A DNA stretch of 64,000 bases from Amaranthus tricolor (lineage: Eukaryota; Streptophyta; Magnoliopsida; Caryophyllales; Amaranthaceae), in contig NC_080053.1 in the NCBI RefSeq assembly GCF_026212465.1, forward strand, positions 13,466,501-13,530,500, written 5' to 3'. Under the pieces are notes generated by a model that saw only the letters and a program-made list of their open reading frames with translations, was not told the origin of the DNA and did no database searches. A program made the position numbers and the translations under genes. Each line of letters starts with the position of its first letter. The first letter of the stretch is position 1. This document shows positions 10,280-21,828 of the stretch, piece by piece.

Positions 10280-13200
10280 ATGTCTTGAAATCGACACATC
10301 CCAATCTTGCGTACCAAATATTCGAATTGCTTTGACGGGAGTGACTTTGTGAATAAATCAGCAGGGTTTTCACAGGTTTGAATTTTTTGGACTTTCATCT
10401 TTTTATCTCTCTGTAGATCATGTGCGAAGAATAATTTTGGTCACAAGTGTTTTGTTCTGTCTCCTCTGATGTATCCTTCTCTAACTTGATTGATACATGC
10501 ATCATTATCTTCATAAACTATAGTTAGTGCCCTAGTTGTATCGTTTAAGCCACAATCCTTTTGGAGTTGGCCGATCATGGACCTCAACCATACACACTCT
10601 AGGTTGGCTTCATATAAAGCTATCAGTTCTGCATGATTTGAGGATGTAGCCGTTAGGGTTTGTTTTGTTATTTCCAAGATATTACGGTTCCTGCATATGT
10701 AAATGCATATCCAGTTTGTGACTTGGCCATATGTGGATCAGATAGATACCCTGCATCAGCATACCCAGTGATAATGGCATCATTTCCTGATTGGAAAAAT
10801 AATCTAAGGTCTATAGTTCCCTTTAGGTATCGAAACAGATGTTTTATCCTATTCCAACGTCTTTCTGTTGGTGCATTGTTATATCTAGCTAATAAATTTA
10901 CAGAAAATGCTATATCATGTCTTGTATTATTTGCTAAGTACATTAAAGCATCAATGGCACTCAAGTATAGCACTTCCGGGCATAAAATTTCTTCGTCTTT
11001 TTCTTGTGGGCGGAATGGGTCATCTTTTATATTTAGTGATCGTACTACCATTGGGGAACTTAGTGGATGAGCCTTGTCCATATAAAATCGTTTCAAAACA
11101 TTCTCAGTATAATTGCTCTGGTGGATAAATATTCCACTTTTCAAATGTTCAATTTGTAAACCCAGACAGAATTTAGTTTTTCCTAAATCCTTCATTTCAA
11201 ATTCTCTCATCAAATATTTAGCTGTTATCTCAATTTCTCTTGGGGTTCCAATCAGATTTGAGTCATCTACATACACAGCAATTATTAAGAAACCGACTTG
11301 AGATCATTTGATGAATACACACGGGCTAATTTGGTTGGTTTTGAATCCTGCTTTCATAAGATATTCACTCAAACGATTATACCACATTCGCCCAGATTGC
11401 TTTAACCCATACAATGATTTCTTTAATTATATAGAGAACATTTCTCTGGGTACATTTTTTATTGGTAAGTTTAGCCCTTCAGGGACCTTCATATAGATGT
11501 CTGTGTCGAGTGAACCATATATATATGTAGTTACGACATCCATCAATCTCATATGTAGGGATTGAGAAACTGTTAAACTTACCAAAAATCTGAGTGTAAT
11601 TGCATCAACTACTGGGGAATATGTTTCTTCATAATCAACTCCTGGCATTTGAGAAAAACCTTGAGCTACAAGTCTTGCTTTGTATCTAACAATTTCATTT
11701 TTCTCATTTCTTTTTCTTACAAATACCCATTTGAAACCTACGGGTTTTATGCCTTTTGGAGTTTGTAAAATTTGCCCAAAAACTTCCCTTTTTTCTAATG
11801 ATTTTAATTCTGTTTCAATTGCTTCTTTCCATCTTGGCCAATCAGGTCTTTTTCTGCATTCATTTATCGATATTGGTTCAAGATCATTTTCATCATTTAT
11901 TATTTCAATAGCTACGAAATAAGCAAAGGATTCATTTGGAATGATCCATTTTCGATTCCATTTTTTCTTGGAGAAAATATAATTCATTGAGATTTCATAA
12001 TTTTCATCCTTTTCATTATCGGAAATGTCTTGATTTTCTCCTTTATTTTCATTTTCATTTTGAATATTATTTGGTGCACCTTCTAGTTTTCTCAATTTTC
12101 TTGGTTTTAAATCTTTTGAACCAAGTGGCCTTCCACGCTTTCTTTGCACAACAATTTCATCACTTTTTGCTTTTTCATCAGGAATTTCTATTTGAGCTGG
12201 AGTATTTGCTGCTGGTATATGTGATTTTATAACTCTCTTAGTATCTATGAATGCATCAGGTAATTGGTTAGCAACACTTTGAAGGTGAACAATTCGTTGT
12301 ACTTCTTGTTCACATGATTTTGTTTTTGGGTCTAAATATTCTAAATGTGTTGCTTTCCAAATAAGTTCCATATTTCTTTTCTGTAAGTCCACATTCTCTC
12401 CCCCTAAGGATGGGAATATTGTCTCATTAAAGTGGCAATCAGTAAATCTAGCTTGAAATTGATCACCAGTTAATGGTTCAAGATATCGAATAATTGATGG
12501 AGATTCAAAACCGACATATATTCCCATTCTTCTTTGTGGACCCATTTTTGTACGTTGAGGGGGAGCAATGGGCACATATACTGCGCATCCAAAGATTTTC
12601 AAATGTGAAATATTTGGTTCATGACCAGCTACCAATTGCATTGGCGAATATTTATGATAAGTTGTAGATCTTAGCCTAATCAATGATGCTGCATGTAATA
12701 TTGCATAACCCCAGGCCGATGATGGTAAGTTTGATTTCATTAGCAGTGGTCTTGCAATTAATTGCAATCTCTTAATTAAGGATTCAGCAAGACCATTTTG
12801 TGTGTGAACATGTGGCACAGGGTGTTCCACTTTAATTCCAATTGACATGCAATAATCATTAAAAGTTTGAGATGTGAATTTGCCGGCATTGTCCAATCTA
12901 ATACTTTTTATTGTATAATCAGGAAAATGATTTTTCAATTTGATAATTTGTGCAAGTAGTTTTGCAAATGCATTGTTTCTACTTGATAGAAGGCTTACAT
13001 GTGACCATCTTGTAGAAGCGTCTATTAAGACCATGAAGTACCTAAAAGGTCCACATGGTGGATTAATTGGCCCACATATATCTCCTTGAATTCTTTCAAG
13101 TAATATAGGAGATTTAGTAACAATCTTATTTATTGATGGTCTAGTAATAAATTTTCCAAGAGAACAAGAGGTGCATAAGAGCTCATTCGACTGGGGAATC

Positions 13201-13735
13201 TTTATATTTCTTAGTGGATGCCCGACTGAATTTTCTATTATTTTATACATCATCCCAGTGCCAGGATGACCTAAGCGGTCATGCCATAAAGTAAATAGCT
13301 CCTTATTGTCTAAGCTTATCATATTTATTTCAATGGGGCATATATGGGTGAGATACAACCCTGATGAATATGCTGGCATCCTTTCAAGGATAATTTTCGT
13401 TCCATTTCTTTCTGTTGTAAGGCATAAGAATTCTTTTTCATTTATACTTTTGGTTTCCATATGGTAACCATTTTGCCTTATTGCCTTGAAACTGATAAGA
13501 TTTCTTCGAGATTTACTCGAGTATAGTGCATCATTTATTTCTAATTTTGTCCCCATAGGGAGTATGATGCATGCTTTTCCAGTGCCTTCGATTAATTTTG
13601 TTGTTCTCGATATGGTATTGACATTTGCCTCAAGCAATGTTAGGTTTGAAAAATATTCTCGATTTTTCAATATCGTATGCGTTGCTCCACTATCCAGGAG
13701 GCAATGAAATGTTGATCAATTTACTAACATTTCCT
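10280..13735 (-). pseudogene. Copia pol (PR-INT-RT-RH), disabled
   Basis: Domain order is copia type. The protease DSGAT motif is at 13680-13694. The longest open frame (11427-13670, 747 residues) holds the integrase zinc motif (H130, H135, C166, C169) and the catalytic triad D197, D260, E296 with the canonical 35-residue spacing, then the first half of the RT (KWVF...KARLVAQG). A TAA stop follows REMFSI near 11427 and a TGA lies near 11305. The YVDD catalytic motif resumes at about 11265-11276. A one-base frameshift near 10672 separates the RNase H part, which ends with an ADLFTKSLP-type tail near 10340. With at least three breaks it cannot make a full polyprotein, though the integrase residues remain intact. 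Confidence 0.88.
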
Positions 13736-13877
13736 TTTCTAAGACAAGAGAAGAAGAAGAAAAATTTTATATTATTAATACAAAGCTAGAATACTCAATA
13801 CAAAAAAACATATGTAGAGAATTACAACTTATCAAATGAAAAACAAGTTAGATAAACAGAAAATGAATCTAGTCATC

Positions 13878-14980
13878 TCAAAAGATATAATTATCTTCTT
13901 TTTGGGGATTAAGTTTGTGGAGGTTTACATCCTCAGTAAAGAAATCGGAGACATCTAAGGTGGGCCCAGATATACTTGCTTCATTTACGAAATTTGCTTC
14001 TGCCCCTTTTCCTTTGTTTTTCTGGGAAGCATGATATAAATCCACTAAATGTTTGGCAGTACGACAAATTCGCCGCCAATGTCCAGTCATGCCACATCTA
14101 TTACATGTGCTTTTGTGTTTCTGGACTTGTTTAAAATTATCATTTCGGGGTGGAAATATATTTCTTTCATAAATGTGGCTACGTCCGCAGCCACGACTAA
14201 ATCCATGACCACGACCACGATCACGGCCATAGAAATTTCCTTGTTCAAAAGTATTCATGCTGCTCCTTTCGTGATATTTTCCACGACCTCTGCCTCTTAT
14301 GAAATAGTTCCCACGACCTCGATGGCGCACATTCCTTTCAATCATATTTGTTTCATTAAAGGGCATAGTCCCAACCGATCTCCTATTGTGATTTTTCAAT
14401 AATAGTTCATTATTTTGCTCCGCAACAAGAAGTGTTTTCAGCAATTCATGATATTTGTTGAAATGTCTTTCACGATATTGTTGTTGTAACAAAATGCTAT
14501 TTACGTGAAAGGTTGATAATGTTTTTTCTATCATTTCTTCATCTGTTATTATTTGTCCACAATAGACTAATTTTGATTTTATCAGATGAAGGGCTGAATT
14601 ATAATCACTGATTGATTTGAAATCTTGAAATCTTAACTCTCGCCATTCATCGATGGCCTTTGGGAGAAGTACACTTTTATTATGTCCAGATCTTTCATTT
14701 AGCTCTTCCCAAAGTAATTTTGGGTCCTCATATTGGTGTATTCATGTTTGAGACTGTCAGTTAAATGATGTCTCAAAATTGATGCAGCTTTTGCCTTATC
14801 TTCCTCAATTTTTATGGGATCTCTTTCAATACCCTTTCCTTTGTCGATGGGATTAAGTTCAATTATTGTGCATAATAAACTTTTTCCTTTTAGATATAAT
14901 TTGACATCTGAAGCCCATTGTATAAAATTATTTCCTGTTAATTCCAGGGCATTGAATTCTCTCTTTTTGAGATCAGCCAT
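13878..14980 (-). pseudogene. Copia gag with CCHC knuckle, frameshifted
   Basis: Gag starts at 14980 (MADLKKREFNALELTGNNF...), typical of copia capsid N-termini. The first frame stops at 14699. Matching capsid sequence continues in another frame and in the 218-residue ORF 13878-14534. That part has an RGRG-rich basic stretch and the zinc knuckle CNRCGMTGHWRRIC. The shift around 14690-14740 inactivates it. It lies between the 5' LTR and the protease region. Confidence 0.8.
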
Positions 14981-15109
14981 TATTTTCTACAATTGAGAAA
15001 ATGACAATGTTATTTAATGATTTTGTGTATCATTAGAGATATGAAAGCATATTAGCCTTATCTCCCCTTGATTTAATATCTCAAACATAATAAGCACAAT
15101 ATAATCATA

Positions 15110-15332
15110 AATAAAAGGTAGGGAGAATATATAAAGAAAAGTAGTATATGGAAATAAACTTATATCAGTTTATATCTTAGCTTCTATTACATTTTTCTCA
15201 CAAAGCATTGTGGAACTTGCACTTATATATAGTGCAAGATGATAAATGTATACAAAAGGGTTACTATTGAAAGGGATAGGATAACCCTCAACTCTATGCA
15301 TTCAATTGTCTTGTCCCATCAATCACAATATA
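15110..15332 (-). repeat. Copia 5' LTR
   Basis: Direct repeat of 9892-10113 over nearly its whole length, from AAAAGGTAGGGAG to CAATCACAATA. Differences include AT versus GG near the start and a 3-base insertion (TATATCTTAG versus TATCTTAG). Its inner edge lacks the TGTT seen at the other copy. Confidence 0.75.
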
Positions 15333-16862
15333 TATAAATTAATCAGCTGCGGATTCATTGAGTAAGACTTTTGAAAAAGACTATTTTTTTAATTTAAGTC
15401 GTTTCATCATGATCATCTGCGTGAAATTGAACTTTTATCAGCTAGGTCGATCAGAAGGTAAATCACTTATATTGATTTTACTTTTTCTAGTAAAAGAATG
15501 ATTCTAATTTAATGGATCTTGATGTTGAGTGTCAAGTAGAGAAATTGATGGATTTCCAAATTTTAAATTTTAAATATAGATGTAAAATGTGATTTAAAAG
15601 CCACTCCCACTCTTTTGAAATTTCTACTCAATTCAAACAATAAAAAGTAGAAAAAAATTTAACTATTATTGTCTATTAAACCGTCAAACATTCATACTTA
15701 ATCAAAATTCACTATGTTATTCCAATATTCACAAATATCTTATCATTTTACTATTAAATCTAATCAAATTATGGAAAATATCATTAAAAATATTCTAATG
15801 CAATTACCCAACACACTTACAAATATTTAATTAACAAAATAAATTATATACCTTTTAAGTTTTTCCCCAATTGTTATTGTGTTTATGTTTATTGCTTTAT
15901 TGTTATTGATTTCTAATGTATACGTTCTTGATTTTCAATATTATGGCTAGTTTCTATTGTAGAGCAAGTTAGGACAATATTCAATGTGCTTTAAGCTATA
16001 AACTAAGCAAGAACATAACAGAATTTAAGATCACCTTGCTCAACCAGCTTGCTCGTTCGAGCAAAGTGGTTGTCGTTCGAGCACCACTTCCTTGGTCTGG
16101 CGGTTTGCATCAAAACCTTTTGTTTGATGGTCTGGACATTTGCTCGTTCGAATATAGTTCTTGTTCAAGCAGTTTGAGATTTTCGCATCAGATTGTTTTT
16201 GGAAAGTGATTTGGCATGTGCTCGTTCGAGCAGCTCAAACCAAAGCGACTGTTATTGAACTAATACTTTGTTTCATGGAGTATTGTGTTGTTATGAATTA
16301 ATTTTTACATCATGACTAACCGATAAATATAAGTTATATTTCATGAATAGATTTGGATGAAGCCATACCACATTATTCTATAAATAAAAGTGGGTGCATG
16401 GAGGTCATATTACTTGTTCATCAACATTTGATTTTCTGATTTTCTCTCTTCCTTTGTCTCTTTATTTGAAACATAAAAAGAAAGTTATAATCTCTTTTTA
16501 TTGTTTTCTGATTTTACATTCTCCATAAACACATAATCCTTTAGTTCAATCAATTTGTACTTATTGGTTGAAGAGATTGATTGTATCTCATTGTTAATTT
16601 CCATTCTCATACCCAAGTACCTTTGTGGGGGAAATATCATAATAGGAAAGCTTGTAGTCACCTTCAATCTGTATCAAGATTTTCGAGTGACGTTTATAGT
16701 TGCAAACTAATCTTCTCTACAACGATTTCAATTTGGTACTTCATTCAAGCAATTAGTCCATTGCCATACACAAAGAAGACACTACAAAGATCATCTTGTA
16801 TTTGTAGTATTTATTTCTTGCATTATTATTTGTAATAATCTATTGTGATAATTTCTTTAATC
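15333..16862. other. Noncoding interval, possible 5' LTR or leader of the next copia
   Basis: No coding signal. Near 16040-16230 the phrase TTGCTCGTTCGAGCA recurs about four times in full or part. Bases 16360-16860 have the look of a copia R-U5/leader (a TATAAATAAAAGTGG stretch at 16378, CTTTGTGGGGGAAATATC at 16622) and run directly into the gag ATG at 16863. This sequence does not align with the 3' LTR starting at 21829, so I could not confirm it as that element's 5' LTR. Confidence 0.35.
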
Positions 16863-17661
16863 ATGGCATGCGTTAAGGATCTCACGTCAAAGTTCATCAA
16901 ATTCGACAAGTTTTCGGGTGTAGAATTCAAGAGTGGCAAAAGAAAATGCTCAGTCTCTTGACTTCTCTCAATGTGGATTACATCATAAGCACACTGAAAC
17001 CATATCTTTGATGTATGCAATGACCTATATAAGGCCAAATATAACTTTTGCAGTGGGAAGGTTGAGTAGGTTTACTCAAAATCCGGGTCCTTCCCATTGG
17101 AAAGCTGTGAGAAGAGTAATTGGATACTTGAAAGGAACCATGGAATATGATTTGTGTTATCTTGGAGATCCTTCTGTATTGGAAGGATATTCTAATGCAA
17201 CTTGAGCATTCATTAAAGAAGATAATTTTTCTACAAGTGGATGGTTGTTTATGTTTGGGGGAGGTGCCATATCATCGGCTTATAAGAAACAAACATATGT
17301 TGCAGACTCTTCGATGTGTTCTGACTTTATTGCTTTAGCATCTGCTAACAAGGAAGCAGAATGGTTAAGAAATCTCTTGTATGAGATCCCTCTGTTGGTT
17401 TAACCGATTTCACCGGTGGCTATCCATTGTGATAGTGACTATGCTTTAAACAGAGCGTATAGTCAAACATAAAACAGTAAGTCAAGGCATATTGCACTAA
17501 GACATAGTCTGGTGTATGATCTTATCAAGGGAAGGGTCATTTCTGTTGACTACGTTAATACTAAAGTCAATATGGCAGATCAGTTTACTAAGCCATTGAG
17601 TAGGAATTTCCTTGAGTTTTTGACAAATGGAATTGGTTTATGCCCATCTTCAACACCATGA
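16863..17661 (+). pseudogene. Copia gag-RNase H fusion remnant
   Basis: It begins with an ATG and a gag start (MACVKDLTSKFIKFDKFSG..., then WQKKMLSLLTSLNVDYIIST in a shifted frame). Near 16995 this joins directly to the end of copia RT/RNase H (YAMTYIRPNITFAVGRLSRFTQNPGP, YLKGT, KQTYVADSSM, KSRHIALRHS, MADQFTKPL). Everything between (protease, integrase, most of RT) is deleted. In-frame stops occur at 17203, 17401 and 17470. A non-autonomous, dead copia on the plus strand. Confidence 0.8.
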
Positions 17662-18142
17662 GCGAAACCTAATTCAACGCTAGAAGAAACATCTAGTCTT
17701 GAATTCAAGGTGGATTGATCGCTCATCCAATGTTGGGAAGCGACTTTGAGACCCTTTAGTTTCTAGAGGTTGAAAGGTCTCTAGATTAAGTGCTTTATTT
17801 ACAAAAGCATGGTAAAGAGGAGAAGGTACCTATATAAGTTCGGGGTTTGGCCGCCTCAACGAAGTTTAAGGGGCATAGTTGTGACTTTATTGAACTTATG
17901 AATAGATATGGACACATGGCCTTTAAGGTATAACAGATGTGAGGTTAACGAATTATTTCATGTGTACTACTCCTTCCATTGGTTGGATATATCTGCTTAA
18001 TTAAATCCACAAGGACATTAGGGGATATGATCAATTATAAAGATGCGTGGTACTAGCTATCAATTCAATTCCTAAGAACATTGGCATTGATGCATGAAAT
18101 GGATCGAAGCTTACAGATCGCAAAAGAGGAAAAGGATTATAC
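17662..18142 (+). other. 3' untranslated part of the copia remnant
   Basis: No ORF. It continues from the RNase H stop towards the element's polypurine tract but is interrupted at 18142 by the solo LTR. Removing that insertion joins ...AAAAGGATTATAC to ACTCTAAATTGGGGAGGAT at 21810, restoring a normal copia 3' end. Confidence 0.6.
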
Positions 18143-21100
18143 TGTAACAGACTCAAAATTCTTAATCTTAATCTTCCAAATAATTATTCTGAATTTTTAA
18201 TTCAAATTCTTAATCCTTTTGTTATCCATTTCAAACCATCTTTAATTCCTAAACCTTTTTCGCAATTTGTAATTTCTTTCAAATATTAAACTTTAAAATA
18301 TTATTTTTTTAAATCTTTTTATAAGCACTAAAATATTATTTTATTATTTTATTGTATGAAAAGTGTAACACCCAAATTTTCTCCCTTCCTTCACGATTTC
18401 TGGTTAAAGTAAAATTTTATTACTCCCTCCGTTCTTTTTTGATCTTCCACATTACTATAACGGGTAGTTTCAAAAGTTCTTCCACTTTAGAATACTTTCT
18501 ATTTTTAGAAAGTTTTTATCCCACTTTTGCCCCTTAAAACCCCCCCTTTTCTTTTAATGTACCCCTTTTCTTTTATTTATAATTATTTTCTCTCTCATAC
18601 TTTCAATACAATCATTACTTCACACTACTATTTAATTAAAATAATACCCACTACAACCTCATACTTTCAATACAATCATTACTTCACACTACTATTTAAT
18701 TAAAATAATACCCATTACAATCCAAAGATTCTATCTTCCTTAATATGTGTGAAAAACTCAAAGTGGAAGATCAAAAAAGAACGGAGGGAGTATTATATTT
18801 ACGGTTTTGTAAAACATTACGTTTTAACTTTTCTTGCTTAAACTAACATTACTACTTATTATTTTAACCTTATAATTTTGATTTAATTATTTTGTACTTA
18901 CTAGAAAAAAAATTTGATGAACCAAAATCCTTTCTATTTAACCCATGATGTTCATTACTTACACAAGCTAACCTTCTTCTACACTTCAATCTCTTATACA
19001 CCCACTTACATACTCCAACTCTTACAAGTTTGCTTCCACACTCCAACTCTGATACATACACTTACATACTCCAAACCACTTACACAAGTTAAGCTTCTTC
19101 CATACTTCTAACATTCTTATTTATACAATTTATTAACTAGAAATTGCCCAAAATCCATTACAAATACCCCCTTTGCCATGAGAACGCTTTCACCTCCATC
19201 ATCAAATATTTCTAACATTCTTTCTTATATCTTCTCTTCACTAAAATCTTTCTAACTTAATACCTTTATTATTAGTTGAATAAATTCAAGAAGATGGAGC
19301 TTAGTACACTCTTTATTTAGCTAAATCATCATCATTTTGGAGCATTATTGGATTATTACATTGGGTACTTAATGTATCATTATTTTTGAAGTTTGAATTT
19401 ATTTATTTTGGGAGCTTAGAAGATCATCATTATTTTGGAATTTTGGATTAATTATCTTTGGAGCATTATTATCTATCTTGGAGGGTCTTATTTCTTATTA
19501 TTTTCCTAATTAGTAGTATTAATCTTTGGTGTTAGTATGGTATAACTTCTTACCCTACTGTTTTTGTGGAATTTAAATTATATTTACTTTATAATATGGA
19601 AAGTATGAAATATGTTGATATGTTTTAGTAGGAAGTTAGCTTAATGAAATTATGATCAAGATTATATTAAGTATATGCATGCTAAAAGTATTTTTAGTAT
19701 GTTAATTTAATAATGTTTTGAACAAGTTTAAGAAGTTCGTTGCAAAATTATACTCTAATGATATTAAGTATAATTTATGTTTAAACTAGTGTTAGTAAAT
19801 TTATGATTTTTTCGTTACATTAGGAATGTTATTACACTTAAGAATTTTTATGTTAGAATTTTTGTTAATATGTTTATAGTAGTCTTCAAACTAGTTTATA
19901 AGGTAGTAAGTTATTTTATGAACATATTTTTATTAAGTATGGTTATACTAAAAATGTTGTTATTGTACCTTTTTTTAATATTAAAGTTTATCCTTAAAGT
20001 TATAGTAAATTTCTAAGTTATTGTGTAAAGTTTCTTTTTTTATTGGTTTTGTTAATTATTTAAATCTAGGATTTACTATAATAAATTAAATAAAGTTGTT
20101 TTTTAAGTGAAAAAGACCCCAAAATACTCATAGGTCATTCGACCATTATCTTATTTAAAAGAAAAAGAGTTTGATTTACTATTTTAAATTATTACAAGCT
20201 ATTTTTGTGATAATGCAATCTAAAAAGATATTTTTTAGAAATTTTTATAAGTTGTTAAATATTGAAGTAGTTATCTTGAATATATGAGATTTCATAATAA
20301 AAGTTAACTTTTATGACATTTACTATTTAGTACAAAACATTTTATTTGCAAACTATTTGACCAAAATTTATAGAAAAAGACGTAAAAGTATTTTTAGTAA
20401 ACTTGCCTCATAACCTATGTGTGAAATATTGATTTTTGTCACATTATAAGTTTTATTTGTTTTATAATTAGAATGTTGATTTTTGCAATCTAATAAGTTT
20501 AATTGTTTTTCTATACTTGAAATAATTATTTTTGATGAATTTTGGAAACTTATCCAAAGAATGCAGTTTTAACTTGAATTTTAATTAGAATATTTGATTT
20601 TGTGATGAGAATAAAGTTTTATTTGTTTTAAAGTTGGACATGTTGATTTTGGGAATTTATTTCAAGAGAAATAGATTTTTGTAGCTACTTGTGGAAAATA
20701 CGAATTTGGATACCATCAATAGAACATTAAATTATTAGTGTGAATTTAGTGAACTATTAAAATAAAGTAATAAATAAAATTTAATGTGTAAATATTATGT
20801 AATGAACATATAAAGAAATAAAGGTAAATTAAACGTTATGATTAAGAATTATATTAAATAAATGAAGTTACACCTAGGTTGGTTAAAGTCAAATTCAAAT
20901 TCAACTTGTAGTAATAAAAATGTGATGTACTTCGGTGAATGAGTATTGATTGAATGACCCTGATAGTAAGGTAATGTCAAACCATGGACCGACATGTAAA
21001 ATCCCGGCGTCCGTGTTTCCCGGCAAGTAAAATGCGGTGTAAGACAGGGGGTTCGCTACCTATTTTGTAGAGCTCGAGCATAATTGTATTAGAGGGGTGA

Positions 21101-21804
21101 CGATTCCCACTATAGTTAGGGTTTGGGACTACGATCCTCACCTAACCAGACCCTTACATAAATCAGGTGTCATATTGTTGTGCTTGTTGATCAGTGATGA
21201 ACTTGATTAGTGTTGATCCTATGAATCATGGTACAGTTATGAGTATTAACCAAATGAACTTAGTTAAAGGTTAAGATTATCAAAATGTATAAATGGCAGT
21301 AACATACTTCTGTCAGGATTGAGAATGGTATCTTAATGACTTAAAAGAAGAATATAGTAAAGTATACAGTGGTGTCAATTAATTATAAGTTCGTACTTGA
21401 ATTATTATTTTGTAAATGTAGCATATAATTTCTGTATTTTGAGCTGGATAGGAAGTTATGCTCGGCGTTAAGCGCTGACCGATTCAATCAGCTGTCATCC
21501 ATATCATGGATGGCATCATTTTGCAGGATTTAGTTACAGGTTTCAATCCAGGCCGCAGCATTTACTATTTATCGAGAACTTAGTTGCTTTTATTGATGAC
21601 TTGACGATGATGTATTTTTTTTTTTTCATTTTGAGCAAACAATATTTCTTATCAGATGTAATATTTTGCTTTTGTTTTAAACACTTTCATTTTTTATGAT
21701 TTAAAGTTTTTAACAGTTCGGCATTTTGAGACTTCCGCAATATTTTTGTATTAAACATTATTATTAAATGTTAATTATGTATCAAGATTGCCGCTCTTGT
21801 TACA
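18143..21804. mobile_element. Solo LTR, Tekay/Del-like gypsy type (3.66 kb)
   Basis: It starts TGTAACAGACTC and ends CTTGTTACA (terminal TGTAACA/TGTTACA). It is flanked by a perfect 5-bp target duplication TATAC (18138-18142, 21805-21809). No internal coding region remains, so it is a solo LTR left by LTR-LTR recombination. The 3' third has a GC-richer block (20980-21150: CCCGGCGTCCGTGTTTCCC, GACAGGGGGTTCGC, GGGGTGACGATTCCC) like that of large plant chromovirus LTRs. Family is inferred; boundaries are firm. Confidence 0.85.
18423..18790. mobile_element. Stowaway MITE (368 bp)
   Basis: It begins CTCCCTCCGTTCTTTTTTG and ends with the inverse, AAAAAAGAACGGAGGGAG, with TA duplications at 18421-18422 and 18791-18792. 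The inverted match extends to about 28 bases (GATCTTCCAC / GTGGAAGATC). Inside, a segment of about 63 bp (CATACTTTCAATACAATCAT...) is tandemly duplicated at about 18596-18722. It sits inside the solo LTR. Confidence 0.92.
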
Positions 21805-21828
21805 TATACACTCTAAATTGGGGAGGAT

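Larger units (their letters stand above)
9892..15332 (-). mobile_element. Ty1/copia LTR retrotransposon, full length but decayed
   Basis: Two direct LTRs of about 222 bp flank gag and pol on the minus strand. The 3' LTR (9892-10113) starts TGTTAAAAGG and ends CAATACA on the plus strand; the 5' LTR is at about 15110-15332. A polypurine tract AAGGGGG (minus strand) lies at 10114-10121 beside the 3' LTR. The LTRs differ at several sites and short indels. No clear target-site duplication and no standard Met-tRNA primer site were found beside the 5' LTR. It inserted about 480 bp upstream of the PDI start, in the same orientation. Confidence 0.9.

Noticed and set aside
16360..16862. 5' LTR of the copia whose 3' LTR starts at 21829
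   Set aside because: The layout is similar, but I could not align it with 21829-23840, so it is left as a possibility only.
18364..21804. Solo LTR starting at TGTAACACCC (18364)
   Set aside because: That start gives no matching target duplication; the TGTAACAG at 18143 gives a perfect TATAC/TATAC pair.
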